Origin: Azospirillum thiophilum
Lineage (GTDB): Bacteria > Pseudomonadota > Alphaproteobacteria > Azospirillales > Azospirillaceae
Direction of reading: 5' to 3'
Assembly (NCBI RefSeq): GCF_001305595.1
Contig: NZ_CP012405.1
Span: 381,001 to 445,000 of the forward strand
DNA: 64,000 nt
Positions 25,603 through 33,648 of the stretch are shown piece after piece. Made by a program: the position numbers and the translations under genes. Positions within the stretch are counted from its first letter, which is position 1; each line of letters opens with the position of its first letter. The notes beneath the pieces are model-generated. The model worked only from the letters and a program-made list of their open reading frames with translations, was not told where the DNA came from and did no database searches.

Positions 25603-25701
25603 GTCCCGGATCCCTGATCCGCCGCCGACACCCTTCCTTCCCAAATCCCCATCCCCGAAGGCGGGCCGCGAGCGCGGCTCCGTCAACAGCAAGGCACGAC
25701 C

Positions 25702-26949
25702 ATGGGCAGAGCAACAGCAGCTGCGGCGCCGGATCGCCGCCCCGATCCCCGCGACGACCGCCTGGACGGGGCCGCCTGGATGGCGACGCTCGCCGGCATG
25801 GCGGGAAGCCTCGTCGCCATCGGGCTGGCGCGCTTCGCCTATACCCCGCTGGTCCCGTCGCTGATCCAGGCGCACTGGTTCTCCGCCGGCGACGCGGTGA
25901 CGCTGGGGGCGGCGAATTTCGCCGGCTATCTGGCGGGCGCCCTGCTCGGCCGGCCGATGGCGGGGCTGCTGCCCAGCCGGACGCTGCTGCGCCTGCTGAT
26001 GCTGGCGGCCTCCGTCGCCTTCATCGCCTGCGCCTACCCGATCTCGACCGGCTGGTTCTTCGCCTGGCGCTTCCTGTCGGGTCTTGCCGGCGGCGCCATC
26101 ATGGTGCTGGTCGCGACCTCGATCCTGCCCCACATCCCGGCATCCCGCCGCGGCTTCGCCAGCGGCATGATCTTCCTCGGCATCGGCCTGGGCATCGCCG
26201 CCTCGGGCACCGCGGTGCCGGCGCTGATGCGGCTGGGGCTGCACGAGACGTGGCTCGGGCTGGGCGGGCTGTCGCTGCTGCTGACCGCCCTATCCTGGTT
26301 CGGCTGGCCGCCGTCGGCACCGCCGCAGGGCATCGCCGCCCCGCCGGTGGAGCACGCCCCGCGGCATGAGGGCGGCGTGCTGCGCGTCCTCTATGCCGAA
26401 TATGCGCTGAACGCGCTGGGGCTTGTACCGGTCATGCTGCTGCTGGTCGATTATGTCGCCCGCGGCCTGCATCACGGCGCCGACGTCGGCGCCCTGTACT
26501 GGGTGCTGTACGGCGTGGCGTCGGTGGCCGGGCCGGTCGCCGCGGGAACGCTGGCCGACCGGATCGGCTACGCCACCGCCTACCGCATCGCCCTGCTGCT
26601 CCAGGCGGTGGCGGTGGTCACGCTGGCGACCAGCGGCCATCCGCTGGCGGTCGGCGCCGCGACGGTGGTCATCGGCGCCCTCACGCCGGGCGTGGTTCCC
26701 CTGGTGCTCGGCCGCATCCACGAGCTGCTGCCGCATACCCATACCGAGCAGCGCGCGGCCTGGAGCCGGGCGACCACGGCCTTCGCCCTGTTCCAGGCGC
26801 TGGGCGGCTACGGCTATTCCTACCTCTTCGCCCATAGCGGCGAGAGCTACTCGACCGTCTTCCTGTGCGGCGCCGCCGCCCTGGCCGTGGCGCTGGGCAT
26901 CGACAGCCTCGCCAACAGCCGCCACCGCCGCCGCGCGGGCGCCGGCTGA
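25702..26949 (+). CDS. YbfB/YjiJ-family MFS transporter
   Basis: The 415-residue protein has 12 predicted membrane helices. The YbfB/YjiJ signature GLARFAYTPLVPSLI lies in helix 1 and NFAGYLAGALLGRP in helix 2. A central cytoplasmic loop is followed by the second bundle beginning VLYAEYALNALG. The family consists of putative exporters of small metabolites or sugars, with few experimentally known substrates. It follows the TetR gene at 25000 and is probably derepressed by that regulator's ligand. The sequence shows no truncation. Confidence 0.9.
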   Translation: MGRATAAAAPDRRPDPRDDRLDGAAWMATLAGMAGSLVAIGLARFAYTPLVPSLIQAHWFSAGDAVTLGAANFAGYLAGALLGRPMAGLLPSRTLLRLLMLAASVAFIACAYPISTGWFFAWRFLSGLAGGAIMVLVATSILPHIPASRRGFASGMIFLGIGLGIAASGTAVPALMRLGLHETWLGLGGLSLLLTALSWFGWPPSAPPQGIAAPPVEHAPRHEGGVLRVLYAEYALNALGLVPVMLLLVDYVARGLHHGADVGALYWVLYGVASVAGPVAAGTLADRIGYATAYRIALLLQAVAVVTLATSGHPLAVGAATVVIGALTPGVVPLVLGRIHELLPHTHTEQRAAWSRATTAFALFQALGGYGYSYLFAHSGESYSTVFLCGAAALAVALGIDSLANSRHRRRAGAG

Positions 26950-26978
26950 TCCCTCCCGGCCCCCTGATCCGGCCCCCC

Positions 26979-27935
26979 TCAGGCCAGCGGGAGTCCTGCC
27001 GGCGCGCGGAGCCTCGCGCCGGCCGGCATCGCATCGGCGGACGCGTTGCTGTGCCGCCAGTTGCGCGGCGAGATGCCGACGAGACGGCTGAAGGTGCGGG
27101 TGAAATGGCTCTGGTCGGCGAAGCCGCAGGCGAGCGCCACATCGGCCAGAGTCTGCGACCGGTCGCGCATCAGCGCCTTGGCATGCTCGATCCGCTGGTT
27201 CAGCAGCCATTGGTAGGGCGTGGTATTGGCGGTGCGCCGGAAGGAGCGGACGAAGTGCCCGACCGACAGCCGGCATTCGGCGGCGAGGTCCGCCAGCCGG
27301 ATCTCGCCGTCGAGATTGGCGGCGATCATCTCCTTCACCCGCCTTTCCTGCCAGGGGGCCAGCGTGCCGCCGCCCTTGGCCTCGCTCAGCCGGCCATAGG
27401 CGGTGACGATGTGCAGCGCCAGCGCAGAGCAGATATGGTCGAGGAACAGCAGGCTGATCCGCTCCGGCAGCGCCAGTGCCGGCAACAGGGCCGACGCCAG
27501 GGCCGCGATGGTCGGATCCTCGACCGGACGGCTCGGCCGGATCGCCAGATCCTCCAGCCGGCCGGCCCGCGCGTCGGGACACAGGCCCTCCAGCACCGGC
27601 CGCGGCAGATGGAAGGTCAGCGTGTCGAAGGCGGAATGCATGTGACAGGCGATGTCGCGGCGGTAGTCGTGGATGGAGGTCAGCCCGGCGATGTTCCGCG
27701 GCTTTTCCACCAGCTCGCCATCGACCCATACGTCGGAGCGGAAATTCGACAGATGGTGGCTGACCAGGAACGCATCCTCGGTGTCCGGGGTGTGGAACCG
27801 GCCGACATCGTCGGTGGCGCAGCGAACCCGCGCGATCCCCATCATTCCGCATCCGGACCGGATAACAGTCACATTCGGCTTTTCCGGAATCGTAACGAAA
27901 CGCAGCTGGAGATTGCTTTGAGCGGCCGAGGCCAT
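26979..27935 (-). CDS. AraC-family transcriptional regulator
   Basis: The 318-residue protein ends with a two-HTH AraC domain: IRLADLAAECRLSVGHFVRSFRRT and TLADVALACGFADQSHFTRTFSRLVGISP. The N-terminal ~200 residues form an effector/dimerisation region without a clear cupin signature. The ATG at 27935 has GGAG six bases upstream, better than an in-frame ATG at 27965. It is convergent with the MFS gene (29-bp gap) and its promoter region contains nested palindromes at 28127-28153. The regulon is unknown. Confidence 0.92.
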   Translation of the reverse strand: MASAAQSNLQLRFVTIPEKPNVTVIRSGCGMMGIARVRCATDDVGRFHTPDTEDAFLVSHHLSNFRSDVWVDGELVEKPRNIAGLTSIHDYRRDIACHMHSAFDTLTFHLPRPVLEGLCPDARAGRLEDLAIRPSRPVEDPTIAALASALLPALALPERISLLFLDHICSALALHIVTAYGRLSEAKGGGTLAPWQERRVKEMIAANLDGEIRLADLAAECRLSVGHFVRSFRRTANTTPYQWLLNQRIEHAKALMRDRSQTLADVALACGFADQSHFTRTFSRLVGISPRNWRHSNASADAMPAGARLRAPAGLPLA

Positions 27936-28126
27936 GGGTGTCTCCGTGGTCTTGCGTGCGGACATCCGGCCCGATCATCCGGCTGATCCCCGGATCGATG
28001 GTCCGTCCTTGGAGGCGGGACGGGACCGCGCGATGCGCGACGGCGGCCGGCTGCCTTCCCACGGAGGGTAAGCGCGGCGACAGGTCGCAGGCCACTAGAC
28101 ACAGATTGACTTCGGCAGTGTTTAGG

Positions 28127-28153
28127 TAGGGCGACCCTAGACCTTGGTCTAGG
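28127..28153 (+). promoter_or_regulatory. Overlapping palindromes upstream of the AraC-type gene
   Basis: TAGGG-CGA-CCCTA (28127-28139) overlaps CCTAGACC-TT-GGTCTAGG (28136-28153); both have perfect arms. They lie about 190-220 bp upstream of the AraC start and 36 bp after the stop of the RsbQ-like gene. The second contains the motif shared with 21236-21247. An operator is more likely than a terminator because no T tract follows. Confidence 0.5.
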
Positions 28154-28188
28154 ATCCGGCCCGCTCGTCGACGGTCGGTCTGCCGGTT

Positions 28189-28995
28189 TCAGGACAGATG
28201 GCAGCGCAGCGCGTCGATCACCACCGCCGGCGCGGACAGGTGCGGCAGATGGCCGGACGCGTCGAGCACCTCCATGACGCTTCCCTGCAGATGGTGGTGC
28301 AGATAATCCGCCGCCTCCCGGCTCACCGCGGGGTCGTGACTGGTCTGGAGAACGACCGCCGGCACCCGGATCTCGGCCAGCCGGTGGCGGACGTCGCTTT
28401 GCAGGATGGTGATCAGCAGCGACAGCGCCCTATCCGGCCGCATCGCCCGCAGGGTCGCCACGAATTCCCGCACCGCCGGGGCGTCCGCCGGGCCGGAGAC
28501 GACCATCTCCCCGAAGCTCGCGGTCCATTGCAGATAGTCCCGGGTCGCGCTTTCAATCAGGCCGTCGATGTCGGCACCGTCGAAGCCGCCGCGATAGTCG
28601 CCCCGGTTGCGATAGCAGGCGGAGGCCCCCAGCAGCACCAGCTTCCTGAAGGCATAGGGCGCCCTGATCGAGGCGAGCGCCGCGATGGTGCCGGCCACCG
28701 AATGGCCGACACAGATGCAATCGACGATCCGCAGGGCGTCGAGGACCGCGGTCAGGTCGCGGACATAGGCATCCAGCGTGCCGTAGCGGACATGGTCGTA
28801 GTGGGTCTGGCTGCCCGGTCCGACTCCCGTCAGATCGAACAGGACGATGCGGTAACGGTCCTTGAACGCCTCCACGACATGGCGCCACGCCGACTGGCCG
28901 GTGCCGAACCCCGGAACGAGGACCAGGGTCTCCGCCGCCGACCCGATGACGGTGACGTTGTGACGTTCCAGAACCGAGCCACCGCTTTCGATCAT
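28189..28995 (-). CDS. RsbQ/KAI2-like alpha/beta hydrolase
   Basis: The 268-residue protein matches the RsbQ/KAI2/D14 group in length and motifs: an N-terminal RHNVTVIGSA, PGFGTGQSAWRHV, LFDLTGVGPGS, and a GHSVAG elbow. The triad Ser99, Asp221 and His249 is complete, close to RsbQ Ser96/Asp219/His247. In Bacillus RsbQ works with the PAS phosphatase RsbP in energy-stress signalling, and plant homologues are karrikin/strigolactone receptors. No RsbP-like gene adjoins, so its role here is open. The ATG at 28995 gives the canonical length. Confidence 0.87.
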   Translation of the reverse strand: MIESGGSVLERHNVTVIGSAAETLVLVPGFGTGQSAWRHVVEAFKDRYRIVLFDLTGVGPGSQTHYDHVRYGTLDAYVRDLTAVLDALRIVDCICVGHSVAGTIAALASIRAPYAFRKLVLLGASACYRNRGDYRGGFDGADIDGLIESATRDYLQWTASFGEMVVSGPADAPAVREFVATLRAMRPDRALSLLITILQSDVRHRLAEIRVPAVVLQTSHDPAVSREAADYLHHHLQGSVMEVLDASGHLPHLSAPAVVIDALRCHLS

Positions 28996-29093
28996 CGTGC
29001 CGCCCCGCCCACAGGAGTTCCTAATGCAACCATCCTGTGCAGGCACAACGCAAGAGACATCGGCGCAAGAGGCATCCGCGCATGTCCGCCGGC

Positions 29094-30098
29094 TCAGCGC
29101 CGCAGGTGCAGGCGGACGGCGTCGGCAGCCTGGATCACCGCGTCTTCGGCCGCCCGGACATGGCGGGTCATTCCGGCGAAGGAATGAGGCAGCGCGTCAT
29201 GCAGCACCAGCCGGTGCGGAACATTCGCCTCCTCCAGCCGCCGGGCGAGGCGCAGGCTGTCGTCGCGCAGGCAGTCCAGCCCGGCCGCCGCCACATGCAG
29301 CGGCGGCAGCCCGCGCAGGTCGGCGAGCAACGGGGCGGCGCCGGGGTCGCGGGTCATGGCATCCCGGCCGAGATACTGCCGCCAGTACCAGCGCATCCGC
29401 CCGGTGGTCAGGCCATAGTCGCCACCGCCGAACAGCCGGTGCGACTCCGTATCGAAATCATGGGCGAACATGCCGTAGAGCAGCATGCCGAAGGACAGCG
29501 GCGGTCCCGCCTCGCTCCGGGCGTCGAGCGCCAGTCCGAGCGCCAGGTTGGCCCCGGCCGAATCGCCGCCGACGGCGATCCGCTCCGGGTCCAGCCCGTG
29601 ATCCGCGCCATGGCGCACCACCCAGCGCAAGGCGGCCAAGGCCTCTCCCCGCTGGTGGGGATAGCGCCTCTCCGGGGCGAGGCTGTAGCCGACGGCACAG
29701 ACCGCCACGCCGCCATGCCGGGCCAGCAGGCGCAGCAGCCGGTCGTGGGTGTCGATGGAGTTGACCGCGAACCCACCGCCATGGAAGTAGATCAGCACCG
29801 GCAGGGGGGCGTCTCCGCCGCCTGCCCCACCATCCACCGGGCGGATCAGGCGCAGGCGCAGCGATCCCGCCGGACCGACGGCCTCGACCTCCCGCACTTC
29901 CGCCGGCAGGGCGGGGCCGTTGAGGAAGGCGTGGTAGCGCTCCGCCGCGTCCCGCGCCTCGGCCAGCGGCTGGCGGAGCGGATCGGCCGGCGCCAGCCCG
30001 GCGCGGGCGGCCAGGGCGCCCAGTTCGGCAACGCCGGGATCGAGCAGACCGCGGCGAAGGGGCAGGCCATGGCAAAAGGGCAGGATCGTGTCAGGCAT
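29094..30098 (-). CDS. HSL-family alpha/beta hydrolase (esterase/lipase)
   Basis: The 334-residue protein has the hormone-sensitive-lipase-family oxyanion motif HGGG in LIYFHGGGFAVNS and the nucleophile motif GDSAG in VGGDSAGANLALG. Asp in AGLDCLRDDS and His in ALPHSFAGM complete the triad. Such enzymes hydrolyse short to medium acyl esters. No signal peptide is seen. The start may be the ATG at 30098 or the adjacent GTG at 30101, both preceded by GGGAG. It lies 18 bp after the XRE-cupin gene on the same strand, suggesting co-transcription. Confidence 0.9.
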   Translation of the reverse strand: MPDTILPFCHGLPLRRGLLDPGVAELGALAARAGLAPADPLRQPLAEARDAAERYHAFLNGPALPAEVREVEAVGPAGSLRLRLIRPVDGGAGGGDAPLPVLIYFHGGGFAVNSIDTHDRLLRLLARHGGVAVCAVGYSLAPERRYPHQRGEALAALRWVVRHGADHGLDPERIAVGGDSAGANLALGLALDARSEAGPPLSFGMLLYGMFAHDFDTESHRLFGGGDYGLTTGRMRWYWRQYLGRDAMTRDPGAAPLLADLRGLPPLHVAAAGLDCLRDDSLRLARRLEEANVPHRLVLHDALPHSFAGMTRHVRAAEDAVIQAADAVRLHLRR

Positions 30099-30116
30099 CA
30101 CGGGCGCTCCCGGCGG

Positions 30117-30794
30117 TCACAGGATGTAGGACATCACCAGATACAGCACCGCCTCGCCGTCGCCGGGATTGCGGTAGCCGTGCGGGACGTCGGCCTCGAA
30201 CAGGATGGAGTCGCCCTCCTCCAGCCGGTGTTCGCCATCGGCAGTGACGATCTCGACCGGGCCGCGCCCGACCAGGATGTTTTCCACCGTGCCGGGGGAG
30301 TGGCCGTCGGACGCCTCGTCGGCACCCGGGGACAGGCGAAGCTCGTAGAACTCGACCTGACGCTCCCCTTTCAGCGGGAACAGCGCGCGGGAGGTGAAAC
30401 GACCGTCGCGTGAGGTGAGGCTGCGCGATTCCGCCCGCCGGATCACCGTGGTGCCGGCATCGCCGCCGCTGCTGAGCAGGCTGGAGAAGGACAGGTCCAG
30501 CGCCTTGGCCACCGTCCACAGCGTGGCGATGTCGGGGCGGTGGCGCCCCTCCTCGATCGCCGCGAGAAGGGAGGGATCGATGCCGGACAGCTGCGCCAGC
30601 CCATCGACCGACAGGCCCTGGCGGCGGCGGAAGGCGCGCAGATTGTCGCCGATCACGCCAACGAGCTGGTCGACCGATGCAGGGGGCGATGCAGGGGGCG
30701 ATGCAGGGGGCGAGGCCGGATCGGAGCCGTCGCCGGGCGTTGCCGCCAGGGCGCGGGGCAGGCGGTCGAATGCGGGGGCTGTGCCGATCGTCAT
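30117..30794 (-). CDS. XRE-cupin transcriptional regulator
   Basis: The 225-residue protein combines an XRE helix-turn-helix (about residues 50-105, LRAFRRRQGLSVDGLAQLSGIDPSLLAAIEEGR) with a C-terminal cupin (HSPGTVENILVGRGPVEIV and DVPHGYRNPGDGEAV). This PuuR/MqsA-like layout usually senses a small metabolite in the cupin barrel. A Pro/Ser-rich N-terminal segment is made of three ASPP units encoded by a 12-bp DNA repeat. AGGAG precedes the ATG at 30794. It is divergent from the D-2-hydroxyacid dehydrogenase gene and likely controls it and the esterase. Confidence 0.9.
   Translation of the reverse strand: MTIGTAPAFDRLPRALAATPGDGSDPASPPASPPASPPASVDQLVGVIGDNLRAFRRRQGLSVDGLAQLSGIDPSLLAAIEEGRHRPDIATLWTVAKALDLSFSSLLSSGGDAGTTVIRRAESRSLTSRDGRFTSRALFPLKGERQVEFYELRLSPGADEASDGHSPGTVENILVGRGPVEIVTADGEHRLEEGDSILFEADVPHGYRNPGDGEAVLYLVMSYIL
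30676..30711 (+). repeat. Three perfect 12-bp tandem repeats
   Basis: GATGCAGGGGGC occurs three times head to tail at 30676-30687, 30688-30699 and 30700-30711. On the coding (minus) strand it encodes the ASPP units at the N-terminus of the XRE-cupin protein. Multiples of 12 keep the frame, so copy number could vary without breaking the gene. Confidence 0.85.
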
Positions 30795-30877
30795 GGATCC
30801 CTGCTCCTGCAACGGTGATGATCGGGACGAGGCGAGCTGACAAGACTGGCCGGGCCCGATGGAGGTCGGGAGGATTG

Positions 30878-30928
30878 AACACCAAATATACCTATCTATC
30901 AAGTAGGCAATCTCGTCATTTTGGTGTT
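30878..30928 (+). promoter_or_regulatory. Divergent promoter with widely spaced inverted repeat
   Basis: AACACCAAA (30878-30886) and TTTGGTGTT (30920-30928) are perfect inverted 9-mers with centres 42 bp apart, about four helical turns. They lie in the AT-rich spacer between the XRE-cupin gene and the D-2-hydroxyacid dehydrogenase gene. Cooperative binding or looping by the XRE-cupin regulator is a reasonable inference. Confidence 0.5.
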
Positions 30929-31001
30929 ATTTACCGGTCATAAATGTTGGCTTTTAACGTTTTTTAATTGTTTAATTTGACCGAAGAGAGGGTGTCAGAG
31001 C

Positions 31002-32012
31002 ATGTCGCATGGAAAGCCGGGGGCGTTCACCGTCGGGATCACCGACCACATGATCCCGCCGCCGGATCTGGAAGCCGCGGTGCTGGACGGGGTCGCCGAA
31101 ATCGACTTCCTCGATACGCGGCGGGAAGAGGATCTTGACCCGGAACGGCTGGCCCGGCTGGACGCGCTGCTGGTGTGGAGCACCAGGATCGGCCCGGCCA
31201 CGGTGGACAAGCTGAAACGCTGCCGTGTCGTCGTGCGGTTCGGGGTCGGCTACGACCGGGTTGACGTCGCGGCGCTGGAGGCGGCCGGCATCCCCTTCGC
31301 CAACAATCCCGATTACGGAACGGAGGAGGTGGCCGACCATGCGGTCGCCATGATCCTGTCGCTGCAACGCCGGCTGTGGGAGCATGACGGGCGTGCCCGC
31401 GGCTATGGCACGACGTGGCAGGCCAACACGCTGACGCCGCTGCATCGTTCCAGTGCCGCAACGGTCGGCGTCGTCGGGGTCGGGCGGATCGGTACCGCGG
31501 TGGTGAACCGGTTGAAGGGCTTCGGCTACCGCATCCTGGGCTACGACCCGCTCCAGCCGGCCGGACACGAGAAGGCGGTGGGCTACCGCCGCGTCCGCCG
31601 GCTGGAGGATCTCCTGGCCGAATCGGACATCGTCACCTTCCACTGCCCGCTGACGGGCGAGACGCGCGGCCTGCTGGACGAGGCGACGCTGGCGGCGATG
31701 AAGCCGGGCGCCATCCTGGTCAACACCGCCCGCGGCGAGCTGTTCGCCGGGCTGGACCCGGTGGAGGCGGCGCTGCGCAGCGGCCGGCTGGCGGCATTGG
31801 GCACCGACGTGCTGCCGGTCGAGCCGCCGGCCCCGCACCCGCTGCTCGACGCTTGGCGGGCGCGGGAGGACTGGCTGGCCGGCCGGCTGGTGGTAACGCC
31901 GCACAACGCCTTCCACTCCGATCAGGCGGCGGTGGAGATGCGTCGGAACGCTGCCGAAACGGTGCGGATCTTCCTGGAGGACGGCGTGCTGCGGAACAGG
32001 ATCCGGGGGTAG
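31002..32012 (+). CDS. D-isomer-specific 2-hydroxyacid dehydrogenase
   Basis: The 336-residue NAD(P)-dependent enzyme has the Rossmann motif VGVVGVGRIGTAVV, followed by FGYRILGYDP. Catalytic Arg lies in NTARGEL, Glu in the PVEPP region and His in TPHNAFHS. The C-terminal-binding-protein-like spacing fits phosphoglycerate-dehydrogenase-type members acting on 2-oxo acids. It is divergent from the XRE-cupin regulator. AGAGGG precedes the ATG. The exact substrate is unknown. The decayed genes downstream on the other strand (Ldh-type oxidoreductase, threonine-synthase-like) may once have belonged to the same 2-hydroxyacid pathway. Confidence 0.93.
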   Translation: MSHGKPGAFTVGITDHMIPPPDLEAAVLDGVAEIDFLDTRREEDLDPERLARLDALLVWSTRIGPATVDKLKRCRVVVRFGVGYDRVDVAALEAAGIPFANNPDYGTEEVADHAVAMILSLQRRLWEHDGRARGYGTTWQANTLTPLHRSSAATVGVVGVGRIGTAVVNRLKGFGYRILGYDPLQPAGHEKAVGYRRVRRLEDLLAESDIVTFHCPLTGETRGLLDEATLAAMKPGAILVNTARGELFAGLDPVEAALRSGRLAALGTDVLPVEPPAPHPLLDAWRAREDWLAGRLVVTPHNAFHSDQAAVEMRRNAAETVRIFLEDGVLRNRIRG

Positions 32013-32052
32013 AGGGCCGGGAGGAGGTCTGGCAGCGGTTGCCCCCTCCCCG

Positions 32053-32079
32053 ACCCTCCCCCTCTTCGAGGGAGAGGGT
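32053..32079 (+). terminator. GC-rich hairpin after the D-2-hydroxyacid dehydrogenase gene
   Basis: ACCCTC-C-CCCTC and GAGGG-A-GAGGGT form an 11-bp stem with one mismatch and a TTC loop, 41 bp after the stop. There is no T tract. Its CCCTCnCCCTC/GAGGG form resembles dispersed extragenic palindromes in GC-rich genomes, so it could be such a repeat as well as a terminator. Confidence 0.5.
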
Positions 32080-32148
32080 GCATTCTGGGAAGCAGTCGAG
32101 GGGTGGAGAGGGCAAGTGCCGTCGAAGCTCCTTCCGCTACCCACTCCT

Positions 32149-32413
32149 CTACCCGGCCAGCAGCCCGGCCACGTCCAGCCCCAGCCTACCGCCGATGCGG
32201 TAAAGCGCCGCCTCCGGCTCGCCGGGGATGCTGACGCCGCTGTTGGCGGGGGCCGGCGGCGTGTCGGCGACATGGTCGAGCATGGCCGCGGGCATCGGCC
32301 TCCATCAGATTGGCGGCGACGATGGCCGCCTCCTCCCCCGAGCTGCCGCTGCGGCGGAGGATGGCGTCGAGCGTGGCGACCAGCCGCACCGGACGATGGA
32401 GGGTGCCGCTCAT
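32149..32413 (-). pseudogene. Remnant of a malate/L-lactate-type (Ldh family) dehydrogenase
   Basis: From the ATG at 32413 about 44 residues read as the N-terminus of an Ldh-family oxidoreductase (LDAILRRSGSSGEEAAIVAANLMEADARGH). Directly after, in another frame, come the last ~45 residues of the same family (ADTPPAPANSGVSIPGEPE, then GGRLGLDVAGLLAG and a stop at 32149). The ~250 central residues are missing and the junction shifts the frame. This is an internally deleted, non-functional gene. Confidence 0.8.
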
Positions 32414-32479
32414 GCCAAGGTCGCATAGTCGATGGGCGTCGTCCGGTCCAGCATACGATGGACCCGCGGCAGCGGGTAT

Positions 32480-33000
32480 TCGAGATGGCGAAGCCGCCGT
32501 TCTCGCGCACCGCGCGCAGGATCAGGAAGTCGCCCACCGCCTGCGGCACGCGGATGCCGGACGCGATGGTGTGCGCATCCTCCCAGCGTGGGGCATGCTC
32601 CTCCCCCTGTTCCCAGGCGCGGACCATCGACGCGCAGCCGGCGGCCTGCACCGCCACCATGCACGTGCGCCTGGAGCCGATGAAGCCGATGGCCTCCAGC
32701 TCGGCGAAGGCCTTCCACATGCCGATCAGGCCGGTGCCGCCGCCGGTGGGATAGAAGATGACGTCCGGCACCTCCCACCCCAGCTGTTCGGCCAGTTCCA
32801 GCCCCATGGTCTTCTTGCCCTCGATCCGGTAGGGCTCCTTGAGGGTCGAGACGTCGAACCAGCCGGCCTTGGCCTTGCCCTCGCCGACGATCTTGCCGCA
32901 ATCATCGATCAGGCCGTCGACGCGGTAGACGGTGGCGCCCTGCAGCTCGATCTCCGAGACGTTCACCTCGGGCGTGTCGGCCGGGCAGAAGATGGTGGTG
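32480..33000 (-). pseudogene. Central fragment of a threonine-synthase-like PLP enzyme
   Basis: About 170 residues from FCPADTPEVNVSEIELQGAT through the phosphate-binding glycine loop PTGGGTGLIGMW to VPQAVGDFLILRAVRENGG read as the middle of a threonine synthase-like protein. The N-terminal part with the PLP-lysine and the C-terminus are absent, and no start or stop belongs to it. It adjoins fragments of other genes on both sides, so the gene has been truncated by deletion at each end. Confidence 0.8.
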
Positions 33001-33065
33001 CGATGCCGGCGCGGGTGCCGTCCCACAGCGCCGCCACGGTGTCGGTGAAGGTCGGGAACATCAGC

Positions 33066-33436
33066 GACTTGACCTTGGGGTTGCTGGTGGTGAGGAAAAG
33101 CGGCATGTCGTTCAGCGAGGCGATCGCCTTGACCTTGGCGTTGCCCTTGGTGCGATCCCAGATGGTCCGCAGCGGCCCGACGCCGGCGGAGCCGAGGTCG
33201 AGGCTGCCGGACAGCAGCGCGTCGTTCATCGCCGCCCCGCCGGACAGTTGGACCCACTCGACGGCGATGTCGAGGCCCAGCGCCTTGCCATGCTTTTCGA
33301 TCAGCTGGTTCTGGCGCAGCACATGCAAGGGCAGATAGCCCAGACCATATTGCTCGGCGATGCGGATTCGCTCTTCCGCCGCCGCCGGACCGGCCATCGC
33401 CATGATGCCGGCTACGGAAACGGCAAGGGTGGCGAG
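33066..33436 (-). pseudogene. N-terminal fragment of a NitT/TauT-type binding protein
   Basis: The frame reads as an ABC transporter periplasmic binding protein of the nitrate/sulfonate/taurine group: a signal-peptide-like ATLAVSVAGIMAMAGPAAAEE, then QYGLGYLPLHVL, WVQLSGGAAMNDALLSGSLD and ASLNDMPLFLTTSNPKVKS. After this the sequence becomes unrelated (about 33000-33065 unassigned) and meets the threonine-synthase-like fragment. An ATG exists at 33403 inside the signal peptide, but the expected start is lost. Two thirds of the protein is missing. Confidence 0.75.
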
Positions 33437-33648
33437 CGGGTGACGAACCGGACGTGCTGGCTGTTAATACTGTTCTTTTATCGGTTCCGAGAAGGGGGTG
33501 CAGACGCCTCGAAAGAGTCGGAAGAAGGTTAACCTGGGTTAAGGGACCGCCGCCGCGATGCCGCCTACATCGACGGGACGGGCACCACCCTTTCACTGAA
33601 GGGGAACGGTCCGTCCCTTGGAAATGGAACACCAGGAAGGGCCAGGCG

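Noticed and set aside
28136..28153. The 18-bp palindrome as a transcription terminator of the RsbQ-like gene
   Set aside because: The 2-base centre cannot form a normal loop and no T tract follows on the minus strand; an operator is more likely.
33000..33403. The binding-protein frame from the ATG at 33403 as an intact 146-residue gene
   Set aside because: Recognisable homology stops in mid-domain and continues into unrelated sequence, and the usual signal-peptide start is missing, so it is a fragment.
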